49,793 nt of DNA from CAG-390 sp045644325 (GTDB lineage Bacteria > Bacillota > Clostridia > Oscillospirales > CAG-272): the NCBI GenBank assembly GCA_045644325.1, contig JAZRGT010000037.1, forward strand, positions 1 through 49,793, in the 5' to 3' direction. The notes beneath the pieces were generated by a model. The model searched no databases, was not told where the DNA came from, and saw only the letters and a list, made by a program, of their open reading frames with translations. Numbering within the stretch: the first letter of the stretch is position 1; every line of letters begins with the position of its first letter. The position numbers and the translations under genes were made by a program. Below are positions 1 through 8,146 of this stretch, one piece after another.

Positions 1-129
1 AGGGCGAACCTCTTCGTTGTGCTCCAACGGGGCGGCCCCCCGCCGACCGTTTGGCCAGAGCGCATTCCTTCCGGAATATGGGGAAGGATTCCGCTCTGTC
101 ACCCCTATATTCAAAACATCTTATTAGTA
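1..129. other. Non-coding left edge with imperfect palindrome
   Basis: No credible gene is seen before the ATG at 130. A GC-rich stretch is followed by an imperfect inverted repeat with outer arms agagcg (57-62) and cgctct (93-98). It may be a decayed palindromic repeat or the end of an upstream structure. The left context is missing, so its role cannot be judged. Confidence 0.35.
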
Positions 130-1011
130 ATGAAAAACGAAATCATAAACCTTCTCCCCTCTCAAAAGCTGAAAGAAAAGATTCGTGAAGTCGGACACGT
201 TTTTACCGACACCGAGCTGCTTTATATCATCTCGATGTATGCTCCGACGTTCGATAAAAAGCTTGAAATGCTCTCTAGTTTTGCCGAAATCGCATCGCCC
301 GAGGTTGCGGATGCCGCACATAGGTTCATCGAATTTTACAAAGCAAACCGCGATGCGTTTTTCACCAGTACCGACGGTACGGTTTTCAAGGTAAAAATAT
401 GGAGTGATAACATTCCCGGAAAGTTCGAGCCCGATTTCGACTTTATCGCCGCTTCTTTCGAAGCAGCCCTGCGCGGAATCGACAGATACTACCGCGAGTA
501 CGAAGAGGTTGAAACCGAAAGAGCAAGATACAAAATAATCAAAACTCATCTTTTCACGGGCGATGAGAGCGAGGACGAAGAATTCCCCGACTATCTCGGC
601 GAGTGCCTGCTCGGCGCGGGAAAGGTTATGCTTGAAGTCGAGGACGAGGGTGTTCCTTATGATTTTCCCGATGACGATGATTCGATAACCCCGTATAACG
701 CGTACGATCATCTCGCCGTTCCCGACGTTCTTTCTGACCGCGATATCGTGCTTTACGAAGCGGGTATCAAGGAGCTCGAAATTGGCGTCGTACTCTTACA
801 CACCCCCGAAGACCTCAGCGGCTATACCTATGTCGTCCCGCTTAATTCCAAGTATCTGAACGCGCACAACTTCTCCGAAGCGTGGCGCGATCACAATCAT
901 CCTTACGCGCACTCGATAATCAAAACAGTCACGCCCGACGAGCTACCCGACGCTATACGCGAAAACTATTTAGCTTATATGAAATACCTCGACGAGCATC
1001 CCGAGGCGTAA
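130..1011 (+). CDS. Hypothetical acidic protein, 293 aa
   Basis: I do not recognise this family. The protein is soluble and acidic, with clusters of Asp/Glu (around GDESEDEEFPDY and FPDDDDS) and no signal peptide or membrane segment. The ATG at 130 is chosen because the longer reading frame from 19 runs through the GC-rich palindromic region and encodes an unlikely Pro/Arg-rich start. No clear Shine-Dalgarno precedes either start, so the N-terminus is uncertain. The gene stands alone and ends at a strong intrinsic terminator shared with the convergent esterase gene. Confidence 0.7.
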   Translation: MKNEIINLLPSQKLKEKIREVGHVFTDTELLYIISMYAPTFDKKLEMLSSFAEIASPEVADAAHRFIEFYKANRDAFFTSTDGTVFKVKIWSDNIPGKFEPDFDFIAASFEAALRGIDRYYREYEEVETERARYKIIKTHLFTGDESEDEEFPDYLGECLLGAGKVMLEVEDEGVPYDFPDDDDSITPYNAYDHLAVPDVLSDRDIVLYEAGIKELEIGVVLLHTPEDLSGYTYVVPLNSKYLNAHNFSEAWRDHNHPYAHSIIKTVTPDELPDAIRENYLAYMKYLDEHPEA

Positions 1012-1049
1012 AAAACACGGCAGAACCGTTCGGTTCTGCCGTGTTTTTT
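1012..1049. terminator. Bidirectional intrinsic terminator
   Basis: A near-perfect inverted repeat (arms acacggcagaacc and ggttctgccgtgt) is flanked by A-run and T-run. It lies between the convergent genes ending at 1011 and 1055 and can serve both. Confidence 0.9.
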
Positions 1050-1054
1050 ACATA

Positions 1055-1978
1055 TTATATAAATCTGTTAAACCACATCGCGATCTCGGTTCTCATAACG
1101 TCGTTGATCTTATGTCCGACGCCGTCCATGAGGTGGAACTCGATGTAGCTGCCCGAGCGGCGAACCGATTCTACAAATTCGGTGACCATTACGGGATCGA
1201 CCGTGGTGTCCGCGGTTCCCTGCCATACCTTGATCGGGCAGGGCGGGATGACTACTCTCTTGCCGTCCGCGCCTATGTAGGAACGGGTGAGGTAGGGGTT
1301 AAATCCGATAGTATTCGGCGCAAACCACTCGTCCTCGGGGAAGCGGTAGATCTGAACGATGCGATCGTGGGTGCTGTAACCCGTGGTCTCGCTCTTTTTC
1401 GTCTTATCCCAAGTACCGATGCAATAGTGACCGTCGATCTCAACGCCGTCCATATTGAGGCGGGGATAGATAAGTCCGAGTGCTGTAACTATACCGGGGA
1501 AGGTGTGCGCAAAATTCATCGCGGTATGACCGCCCATCGACGCGCCCGCTACGAGCACGCGCTTTGTAAGATTATAATGCTTTATCGCGTATAGATACGC
1601 CTTGTGGAGCGCGAAGATATGCTCGGGGCAGCCCATAGTAAGTCCGTGGGGTTGCGAGCCGCAAACATCGAGCACGGCGTAGCCCTGCTTTATGCACTCG
1701 TGGCAGTACGCGATGCCTCCCGTCTTGTCATCAGCCTCACAAACGCGACTTCCCGCGCCGTGGACAGAAAGGATGAAGGGAGTTTCCTCGCCATCGTCGG
1801 TGTAGCTGTCGGGCAGGCAGAGCACACACTCGCACTCGTCCCATTCCTCGCGGTCAAGAACCTCGTTTGCCGTCGAATAGCTGACGTCGCGGAAATTATT
1901 GAATTTTACCTTAAAAAAGATGCAATCGTACTCAATGCCGTCTTCAAGCTTGCTCTGTATCTTCTTTCTGATCTCCAT
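1055..1978 (-). CDS. Alpha/beta hydrolase (esterase-like), 307 aa
   Basis: The fold is alpha/beta hydrolase. An oxyanion-hole-like HGAG lies in FILSVHGAGSR, the nucleophile elbow is GASMGGH (G-x-S-x-G), an Asp candidate is in WQGTADTTVDP and the likely catalytic His is in DGVGHKIND near the C-terminus. This resembles the acyl esterase and acetyl xylan esterase-like group. No signal peptide is visible, so it should act in the cytosol. Two ATGs are close together; the second (1978) is preferred because GAGGAG sits 7 nt before it but only 1 nt before the first (1984). The start overlaps the end of the upstream membrane-protein gene, so the two are translationally coupled. The substrate is unknown. 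Confidence 0.85.
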   Translation of the reverse strand: MEIRKKIQSKLEDGIEYDCIFFKVKFNNFRDVSYSTANEVLDREEWDECECVLCLPDSYTDDGEETPFILSVHGAGSRVCEADDKTGGIAYCHECIKQGYAVLDVCGSQPHGLTMGCPEHIFALHKAYLYAIKHYNLTKRVLVAGASMGGHTAMNFAHTFPGIVTALGLIYPRLNMDGVEIDGHYCIGTWDKTKKSETTGYSTHDRIVQIYRFPEDEWFAPNTIGFNPYLTRSYIGADGKRVVIPPCPIKVWQGTADTTVDPVMVTEFVESVRRSGSYIEFHLMDGVGHKINDVMRTEIAMWFNRFI

Positions 1979-3158
1979 CGTCATTCTCCTCTATTTCAAG
2001 ATATTCGTCACGTTTCTCGGGAGTGATCTCCTCGGGCTCGGGCTCGTACTTTGGTTTTTGATAGAAATAATCGAGCTTGTCGCATTCCCAATCGGGAAGA
2101 TCCTCGTTTTCCGCGCCGTCCTCGGCATCGGTCTTCGGGAGCTCGTCCTCATCGGGATCGTCCTCGTCCTCGATTTCAAGCTCGTCTCCGTTTTCGTCAA
2201 CAAGCGCGGGCATTCCGTTTCTCTGCGATGCGGCAAATGCTCCGATCGCGGCGGAAAGAGTCATCGCAAGGATCGCAAGAGATAAAGTCGACATTTTGGC
2301 AAAAAGAATATTTCCGAAAACACAAAACGCCGGGATCGCAGAAAGGAACGCGACGAGTCCTGTTCTCTTTCTGAATACCAGGGAAAGAAGAACGGTCACC
2401 GCAAGAACTGCGGTAAGTACCATATAAGCGGTATACTCACCGGCAAAATACGAGAGATCGATCTTCTCTGCCACCCCGTCGGTGGTGTATTGCTTATTAA
2501 AGATATAAAGCACCTCGCGCGCCTTTTCAAGACCGTGGTTTTCAAAGGTGCGAAGCAGCATATTGACCGTATCGGGAACGATGGCAAGCTTGGTCGTTAT
2601 CGTGACTCCCTGCTCGCTGAGATATTCGAGCTTATCATCAATCTCGCAAAGTCCGCCGAGTGTGCGGGCGACGGAGGACACGGTAAAGAAAGCGGCGGCG
2701 TTACAGAGCAATCCGCCCGCGGCGGCGCTGTTGACACCAAGAAATGATTTGCCTCCACGCTCCGAGGTTGCGGCGAAGAATATCGCTCCGACGGTGTGAA
2801 CAAGGCAGAGCGAGACAACCGTCATCGGATATTTCGGAAGTCCTTCGAAGCTGAAAAGCGTCAGCGCGTATGCAAGTGCCAAAACCGACGTAAGCATACC
2901 GAACGCAGGTCTTTTTTCAAAGACAAATCCGACGAAAGCCGAAAGTGCAAGCAGGATAACGAGATTCAGATGCTCCTTTGCGTGTACGTCCGAGTCAAGG
3001 AACTGCTTGATCGCGCTGTCGACCTCTTCTACAGTGCCGTCCGAAAGAACTTTAGGTTCCTCGGGCGTGAATTTCAAATAGAGAGTCATAACGTATATGC
3101 AGATCAGAACGCACAGCACAACAGCGACTCCCGCGGTTATATTTTTTACCGATCTCAT
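1944..3158 (-). CDS. Multi-pass membrane protein with acidic C-terminal tail, 404 aa
   Basis: About eight hydrophobic helices can be read: an N-terminal one (residues ~8-28), four between ~60 and 165, and three between ~245 and 311. The last ~80 residues are soluble and strongly acidic (for example EDEDDPDEDE), probably cytoplasmic. A ~90-residue segment between the helix groups is probably extracytoplasmic. No family is recognised. The start codon overlaps the U32 stop as ATGA, with AAAGGA upstream, so it is the middle gene of a U32, membrane protein, esterase operon. No enzymatic motif is seen. Confidence 0.8.
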   Translation of the reverse strand: MRSVKNITAGVAVVLCVLICIYVMTLYLKFTPEEPKVLSDGTVEEVDSAIKQFLDSDVHAKEHLNLVILLALSAFVGFVFEKRPAFGMLTSVLALAYALTLFSFEGLPKYPMTVVSLCLVHTVGAIFFAATSERGGKSFLGVNSAAAGGLLCNAAAFFTVSSVARTLGGLCEIDDKLEYLSEQGVTITTKLAIVPDTVNMLLRTFENHGLEKAREVLYIFNKQYTTDGVAEKIDLSYFAGEYTAYMVLTAVLAVTVLLSLVFRKRTGLVAFLSAIPAFCVFGNILFAKMSTLSLAILAMTLSAAIGAFAASQRNGMPALVDENGDELEIEDEDDPDEDELPKTDAEDGAENEDLPDWECDKLDYFYQKPKYEPEPEEITPEKRDEYLEIEENDDGDQKEDTEQA

Positions 3159-4960
3159 TTATTTTTTCCTTTCTTCACCTGCTGATTTTGCGGCAGACGG
3201 CGGCATTTTCCGCCCGGAATGGGCGCACCGGACAGCGCGCACGAGAGTATCGCATCGACCTCGCGCGGGGATTCGACTGTAAAGATATAGTGCCTTCTCG
3301 TGATAAAGCCCTCGGTAAGATCCTGCGGACGGTCGAGGATATAGGTCGGGAGCGAATTTACGATCAGCGAACGGTGCTCCGCGATCTTCAGCACGGGGAA
3401 CGAAATTCCCATTCGGTCGGTCAGCTTTGCCTGTCCGCGCTCGCAGACCTTGCATCCGCCGAGCTCCTTGCCGACACATTTTTCGGTGACCATCAAGGGA
3501 AGTCTGCCGTAAGTGACGGCGGACGTCGTGCCCGAAATGTCGCGGATTCGCGGCAGAGTCAGCTCGGGAGAGAGGATGACATCCTCAAATCCAAGCGATT
3601 CGAGCGCGGCTGTGGTTTCGTTGTTTGTGATATTGAGGCGAAGATCTCCGTGCAGGCGGAATCCGAACTCGCGCGCGAGCGAGATATGACCGAGATTGCC
3701 GACGAGGGCATCGGTTGCGCCGAGCTTCTTTGCTTCTTCAAGCTGACGGCGCACGCGCGGCATTTCGCTGTTGAAAATTACGGGCGGGAACAAAACGCCC
3801 TTCGCGCCTCGCGCATTCGGGAATTCCTCGAGCGGCAGATATGCGATATCAAAGAATTTTGCAGCTTTAGCCGTATACTGCGCGGCGCTGTGGAAAACTG
3901 CTGTGTTTACTATCTGACGTCCGCGCTTGCCCGATGCCCTTTTGGGCTTATAATCGGTCGCGCGTGCATTTCTTTCCGTGTATTCGGGGATGGGGGCTTT
4001 AGTATTTTTATATTCGATCTTATTTTTCTGTGTCGCCGAGCGAGCCTTGTCGCCCTCGGTGCGGATTCCGAGCATATTTTTGCCGATATTTTGAGTGTAA
4101 TATCCGTCGGTAAAGCCTTGGCGTGAGAAGATCTCGGCAAGGCGGCGCATTTCCTCGGCATTTGCGCCCCTTCCCTCGTCAAGCAAACGGCGCCAGATCG
4201 AAATTACACCCGCAACGTACTCGGGCGGCTTCATTCTGCCCTCGACCTTGAGCGAGGAAACGCCCATTTCGATCAGCTCGGGCAGGTGCGGCGCGAGAGA
4301 AAGGTCTTTGAGGCTCAAAGGATAGGACTTTCCGCCCTTCCCGTCGGAATATGGCAGACGGCAGGGCTGTGCGCAGAGTCCTCGGTTGCCCGAGCGTCCG
4401 CCTACGATCGAGGAAAAGAGGCATTGTCCCGAATGGCAGACGCAGAGTGCGCCGTGGACAAATGCTTCTATCTCGATGGGCGACTCGCGGCAAACGAGCG
4501 CAAGATCCTCGCGAGAAGTCTCTCGCGCAATGACCATTCGCTCGAATCCGAGCTCTGAAAGCATTTTAGCTTGTTCAAGATTATGTCCCGATATCTGCGT
4601 CGAGCCGTGAAGCGGGAAATCGGGGAAAGTACGGCGGAGGATCGAGGCGACACCGAGGTCGGCAACGATCAGGGCATCCGCGCCCGCAAGGTAGGCGGCT
4701 TCCGCAGTTTTGAGCAGATCGCCGATCTCGCGGTCGTAAACGAGGGTGTTGAGTGTCAGATATATCCGCACGCCCGCCTCGTGTGCGCGCGCGATCTCGT
4801 ATTTCAGACTTTCGGGAGTAAAATTCGCCGCGCCGATACGCGCGTTGAATCCCGAAGCTCCCATATAGACCGCATCCGCACCCGCGCGAATTGCGGCGGT
4901 CAGCGCCTCGGGAGAGCCCGCGGGAGCCAGAAGCTCGGGCAATTTTATTCTCTTTTCCAT
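3155..4960 (-). CDS. U32 family protein (peptidase U32 / RNA hydroxylation type), 601 aa
   Basis: The N-terminus (PELLAPAGSPEALTAAIRAG, then ADAVYMG) and the signature around EAFVHGALCVCHSGQC identify the U32 family. Members such as TrhP and RlhA of E. coli take part in hydroxylation of tRNA or 23S rRNA; others are annotated as collagenase-like peptidases. Conserved cysteines occur in CVCHSGQC and RGLCAQPCR, and a C-terminal group (KCVGKELGGCKVC) could hold an Fe-S cluster. It is longer than the short ~400-residue members and carries a second barrel-like half (residues ~360-560). GGAGGT stands 9 nt before the ATG. First gene of a leftward three-gene operon. The family is certain, but the exact substrate RNA is not. 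Confidence 0.9.
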   Translation of the reverse strand: MEKRIKLPELLAPAGSPEALTAAIRAGADAVYMGASGFNARIGAANFTPESLKYEIARAHEAGVRIYLTLNTLVYDREIGDLLKTAEAAYLAGADALIVADLGVASILRRTFPDFPLHGSTQISGHNLEQAKMLSELGFERMVIARETSREDLALVCRESPIEIEAFVHGALCVCHSGQCLFSSIVGGRSGNRGLCAQPCRLPYSDGKGGKSYPLSLKDLSLAPHLPELIEMGVSSLKVEGRMKPPEYVAGVISIWRRLLDEGRGANAEEMRRLAEIFSRQGFTDGYYTQNIGKNMLGIRTEGDKARSATQKNKIEYKNTKAPIPEYTERNARATDYKPKRASGKRGRQIVNTAVFHSAAQYTAKAAKFFDIAYLPLEEFPNARGAKGVLFPPVIFNSEMPRVRRQLEEAKKLGATDALVGNLGHISLAREFGFRLHGDLRLNITNNETTAALESLGFEDVILSPELTLPRIRDISGTTSAVTYGRLPLMVTEKCVGKELGGCKVCERGQAKLTDRMGISFPVLKIAEHRSLIVNSLPTYILDRPQDLTEGFITRRHYIFTVESPREVDAILSCALSGAPIPGGKCRRLPQNQQVKKGKNK

Positions 4961-4999
4961 TTTTCAGGGACCTCCGCGGATAAATTTACGCCGAAAGAC

Positions 5000-5028
5000 T
5001 TGACGGTAAGCCTTCGTGGGTGTATAAT
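5000..5028 (+). promoter_or_regulatory. Sigma-A type promoter for the RNHCP gene
   Basis: TTGACG at 5000-5005 and TATAAT at 5023-5028 are separated by 17 bp, about 75 bp upstream of the RNHCP start codon. Confidence 0.8.
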
Positions 5029-5102
5029 TAATATAATTATACTACAAAATTCAAAATAAATAAAGAGCTTTTTTCAAAAAAGAGCAAAAAAGAGGCAAAA
5101 AT

Positions 5103-5444
5103 ATGGAACTTGAAAATAAAAGATTCGCCAAAAACGATTCGGGATTCATCTGCGGACATTGCGGACGCGAGGTAAAGCCGCTCGGTTCGTCATCGCGCAA
5201 CCACTGTCCTTTCTGTCTTTGGTCAATACATATCGACGAAAACCCCGGCGACCGCGCTTGCGAGTGCCTCGGACTTATGGAGCCCATCCTCGTCGAGCCT
5301 GACCCGAAAAAGGGATATATCATCACGCACAAATGCACCAAATGCGGCGCCGAAAAGCGCTGCCGCGCCGCCCACGAGGCGCGAGTTCAGCCCGATGATA
5401 TCGACCTGATTATTAAACTCACCGCGGGTAAGAACAGGTTTTAA
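5103..5444 (+). CDS. RNHCP domain zinc-ribbon protein, 113 aa
   Basis: The motif RNHCPFCLWS is the hallmark of the RNHCP domain family, small proteins widespread in Gram-positive bacteria with no settled function. Four Cys pairs or near pairs are visible: CGHC, CPFC, CEC and CTKCG, consistent with two zinc ribbons. It is transcribed alone from a near-consensus promoter and ends at a strong terminator. The purine-rich AAAAGAGG lies before the ATG. The family assignment is sure; the role is unknown. Confidence 0.9.
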   Translation: MELENKRFAKNDSGFICGHCGREVKPLGSSSRNHCPFCLWSIHIDENPGDRACECLGLMEPILVEPDPKKGYIITHKCTKCGAEKRCRAAHEARVQPDDIDLIIKLTAGKNRF

Positions 5445-5454
5445 TCCTTTAATA

Positions 5455-5500
5455 AAAAAATTCAGGGAGAGCGTTTTGCACGTTATCCCTGAACTTTTTA
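5455..5500. terminator. Bidirectional terminator between RNHCP and XRE genes
   Basis: Arms ttcaggga (5461-5468) and tccctgaa (5486-5493), flanked by an A-run on the left and a T-run on the right, lie between two convergent genes. Confidence 0.8.
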
Positions 5501-5776
5501 ATTTGAATTCTTTCCTATTATCTTATCCGGAAAAACCGAAGCATCTATAAGGTCTGCGGGATCGATATCGAGCGCGTCCGCGATATTAAAGAATATCTCG
5601 AGGGAAAACGACTGTGCGATTCCCGGTGCCTCGATGGAGCTGAGGTGCGAACGGCTGATCCCTGCTCTCTCGGCAAGCTGCTCCTGCGACATTCCGCGCA
5701 TCTTGCGCAGTGCGGATATTGCTATCCCAAGCTGTATAAGTCTGTCTCTGTTTTTGAATTCAATATCCTTACTCAT
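5498..5776 (-). CDS. XRE family transcriptional regulator, 92 aa
   Basis: A single helix-turn-helix domain of the XRE/Cro type fills most of the protein: RLIQLGIAISALRKMRGMS, then QEQLAERAGISRSHLSSIE. A GGGTGGG stretch lies just before the ATG. A TATAAT-like -10 on the minus strand (5809-5814) lies upstream, but no good -35 is seen. The short length and lack of a sensor domain fit a small DNA-binding regulator. Its target is unknown; the exporter operon begins about 475 bp away in the opposite direction, so control of that operon is possible but unproved. Confidence 0.9.
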   Translation of the reverse strand: MSKDIEFKNRDRLIQLGIAISALRKMRGMSQEQLAERAGISRSHLSSIEAPGIAQSFSLEIFFNIADALDIDPADLIDASVFPDKIIGKNSN

Positions 5777-5854
5777 CTTCCCACCCGTTTCCTTTCCGTA
5801 ACACTATCATTATACAACTTTGAAAAATATTTTTCTGTATTTTTTAAAAAGCAC

Positions 5855-5883
5855 TTGACTATTTTATTGAGCAATTGTATAAT
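5855..5883 (+). promoter_or_regulatory. Strong promoter-like sequence without its own gene
   Basis: TTGACT (5855-5860) and TATAAT (5878-5883) have a 17-bp spacer. No ORF follows before the second promoter at 6037, so it may be a distal promoter for the same leader or drive a short RNA. A small hairpin (ctcaac/gttgag, about 5999-6015) lies downstream. Confidence 0.55.
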
Positions 5884-6036
5884 ATATACGTGCATTTGAC
5901 AAAAAGAAAAAGCATTTTGACATTATTATCGGATCTTTCACCAAACCTTTTTGACAGAAATGACACTATATAGGTAAACCCTCTTTTCCTCCATTCGGCT
6001 CAACAATAAGTTGAGTTGCAAATTTGCCCGAAAGTC

Positions 6037-6065
6037 TTGACAATCCGCGCGCAGAGTAGTATAAT
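6037..6065 (+). promoter_or_regulatory. Consensus promoter of the ABC exporter operon
   Basis: Perfect TTGACA (6037-6042) and perfect TATAAT (6060-6065) with a 17-bp spacer. It is followed at once by a leader ORF and an intrinsic terminator. A promoter this strong feeding a terminator implies control by attenuation. Confidence 0.85.
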
Positions 6066-6100
6066 TAGGGCAATAAATGAAAAGAAAGGAGGAATTGAAT

Positions 6101-6166
6101 ATGACCGCCAAGTCAGCACGTGCTCTTGCCCGTTTCGTCACTTCCTCCGGGTATATTTGCGTATAA
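6101..6166 (+). CDS. Leader peptide ORF, 21 codons, upstream of ABC exporter
   Basis: An ATG at 6101 follows a perfect AAAGGAGG (6085-6092) at 8-nt spacing, better than the sites of most genes here. It reads 21 codons to a TAA at 6164-6166, beginning MTAKSARALARF and ending GYICV. A small hairpin (tttgcg 6156-6161 with cgcaaa 6176-6181) covers its stop codon and an intrinsic terminator follows at 6188-6222, before the exporter start at 6251. Its bases gtgctc (6120-6125) equal the 3' half of the terminator stem and could pair with the 5' half. This layout matches known ribosome-sensing leaders such as BmrB before the BmrCD exporter in Bacillus. Translation is inferred, not shown. Confidence 0.65.
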   Translation: MTAKSARALARFVTSSGYICV

Positions 6167-6187
6167 GTATAACTGCGCAAAAAATTC

Positions 6188-6222
6188 GAGCACACAAGAC
6201 AGCGTTTGTGTGCTCTTTTTTT
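6188..6222 (+). terminator. Intrinsic terminator (putative attenuator) before the ABC exporter
   Basis: Stem gagcacacaa (6188-6197) with ttgtgtgctc (6206-6215), then seven T (6216-6222). It sits inside the transcribed leader, downstream of the leader ORF and 28 nt before the first exporter gene, which is the position of an attenuator rather than an operon end. Confidence 0.85.
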
Positions 6223-6250
6223 GCACACAGACATCACCGAAAGGAGCAAA

Positions 6251-8146
6251 ATGGAAAAAGAAAAGAAATCGAAAAAAGAGCTCCGCGCAGAACGGCGTGC
6301 CGAGCTGAAAAAGGAAAAGGAAGAAAAGAAGAAAAAGAAGCTGCCGTTGCGCAGAAATATAGAAAACAATATCTTCGCCTTGGCGCAGGTCTGGGGAACG
6401 TCGAAGCTGTATTTCATTATTTACTACTTCGTCACCTTCATCTACGCGCCGATCGACTTCCTTCTCTACACCTATCTCATCCGTCTTATCGTTGACAGCG
6501 TTGAGGGGCACGGATGGTCTACCGATGCAATATTCACCTATATCTTCGCCGTCGGCGGCGGAGCTATATGCATCTGGGTGGTATCAAACTACTATTGGAA
6601 CACGATCTCGCCGCAGTATTCGGAGAAGATCAACCACACTCTCCGCCGCAAGCTTTATAAAAAAGCCACCGAGGCGGATATATCCTGCTATGAAACGCCC
6701 GAATTTTACGACAAATACGTAAAGGCTATGGACGAAACGCAGGACAGAGTATGGAAGGTTATGGGCACCCTCGACAACCTCATCTGGAATATCATCTCGC
6801 TTGCCCTGACCTCGCTTCTGATATTCACGATCGACCCCTTCCTGATACTCTTTGCGCTGATCCCCTTCGCGCTCGGATTTGTCAGAAAGCGCCGCAATTC
6901 GCTCTTGCACGACCAGAACACCGCGCGCAAGCCGATCAACCGCAAGTTTTCCTACGTCCGCCGTACCTTCTACCTCGGCGAATATTCAAAGGAAATGCGT
7001 ATGGGCGGATTCTTCAGCCATCAGCTCGAAATGCTCGATGCCGTACGCAAGAACTACAACGAGATCACTATGAAGTACGGTCCGCGAATCGCTATCTACG
7101 ATTGCATCCTCAACTTCGGACTCGAGGGCGTCACCGTCCTCGGCGCAACGCTCTACGCCGTATGGCGCACGATCGGTCCGGGTCAAGGCTCTATGACGAT
7201 GGGCGACTGCCTCATCGTTCTCAACTCGATCGGAACGATCTCCCACACCCTCTCGCAGATGGTGCAGTACATAGCCGAATTCAACGAGCACGCACTCTAT
7301 ATTGAGGACGTCCGTTACTTCCTCGACTACGAGCCGAAGATCAAGGAAGACGAGTCGGCTCCCGTGGCGGAATCGGGCAAGATCGAATTCAAAAACGTTC
7401 ACTTCAAATACGAGGGCGCAGAAAAGGAATCTCTTCGCGGCATCAACTTTGAGATCCGCGAGGGCGAGAGGATCGCCGTTGTCGGACGAAACGGAAGCGG
7501 CAAAACAACGCTCGTTAAGCTCCTGCTCCGCCTTTACGATCCGACCGAGGGCGAGATCACTCTTTCGGGCAAAAGCGCGAAGGAATATCGCCTCTCATCC
7601 TGGCGCGGACTTTTCGGAAGCGTTTTTCAGGATTTCAAGCTGTTTTCCCTCTCCGTCAAGGAAAACGTCACGCTCCGTCTTCCCCGCGAGGGTGACGACG
7701 AGCTCGTAACCGAAGCCTTAAAGGAAAGCGGAGCTTGGAGCAAGATCGAAAAGCTCGACCACGGCATAGAAACGACAATGACACGCGAATTCGACGATGA
7801 GGGCGTCAACTTATCGATCGGAGAACAGCAAAAGGTGTCGCTTGCGCGTATCTTTGCCGAAAAAACGCCCTTCGTCGTTCTCGACGAGCCTTCAAGCGCG
7901 CTCGACCCGATAGCCGAGCACACGATGTTTGAGAATATGATCCGTGCAACCGAGGGAAGAAGCGTCATCTTCATCTCGCACAGACTATCCTCGGCAACGC
8001 TTGCAGACCGCGTCTATATGATGGAGGACGGCGAGATCGTCGAGGAAGGCACGCACGCAGAGCTTATGGAAAAGGACGGCAAATATGCCGAAATGTTCCG
8101 TCTGCAAGCTAAAAACTACACGTCGGGAGGTGAGGACAATGAGTAA
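6251..8146 (+). CDS. ABC exporter subunit 1 (fused TM and ATPase domains), 631 aa
   Basis: A half-transporter with a very basic Lys/Glu-rich N-terminus (residues ~1-35), six-helix membrane domain (~45-330) and ABC ATPase domain (~375-600). Walker A is GRNGSGKTT (412-420), the signature is LSIGEQ near 521-526 where LSGGQ is usual, Walker B is VVLDEPSSALD with Glu546, and the switch His is in ISHR (577). The altered signature fits the degenerate half of a heterodimeric exporter. The true start is 6251, preceded by AAAGGAG; a longer frame from 6206 would run through the terminator. It overlaps the partner gene by 8 bp. Expression is probably attenuated by the leader ORF. Export of a drug or peptide is likely; the substrate is unknown. 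Confidence 0.9.
   Translation: MEKEKKSKKELRAERRAELKKEKEEKKKKKLPLRRNIENNIFALAQVWGTSKLYFIIYYFVTFIYAPIDFLLYTYLIRLIVDSVEGHGWSTDAIFTYIFAVGGGAICIWVVSNYYWNTISPQYSEKINHTLRRKLYKKATEADISCYETPEFYDKYVKAMDETQDRVWKVMGTLDNLIWNIISLALTSLLIFTIDPFLILFALIPFALGFVRKRRNSLLHDQNTARKPINRKFSYVRRTFYLGEYSKEMRMGGFFSHQLEMLDAVRKNYNEITMKYGPRIAIYDCILNFGLEGVTVLGATLYAVWRTIGPGQGSMTMGDCLIVLNSIGTISHTLSQMVQYIAEFNEHALYIEDVRYFLDYEPKIKEDESAPVAESGKIEFKNVHFKYEGAEKESLRGINFEIREGERIAVVGRNGSGKTTLVKLLLRLYDPTEGEITLSGKSAKEYRLSSWRGLFGSVFQDFKLFSLSVKENVTLRLPREGDDELVTEALKESGAWSKIEKLDHGIETTMTREFDDEGVNLSIGEQQKVSLARIFAEKTPFVVLDEPSSALDPIAEHTMFENMIRATEGRSVIFISHRLSSATLADRVYMMEDGEIVEEGTHAELMEKDGKYAEMFRLQAKNYTSGGEDNE

Noticed and set aside
19..129. Longer N-terminus for the first gene
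   Set aside because: It runs through a GC-rich palindromic region with unlikely composition; not fully excluded because no ribosome site is clear.
6206..6250. Longer N-terminus for ABC exporter subunit 1
   Set aside because: It would begin inside the terminator stem; the ATG at 6251 has a good ribosome site.
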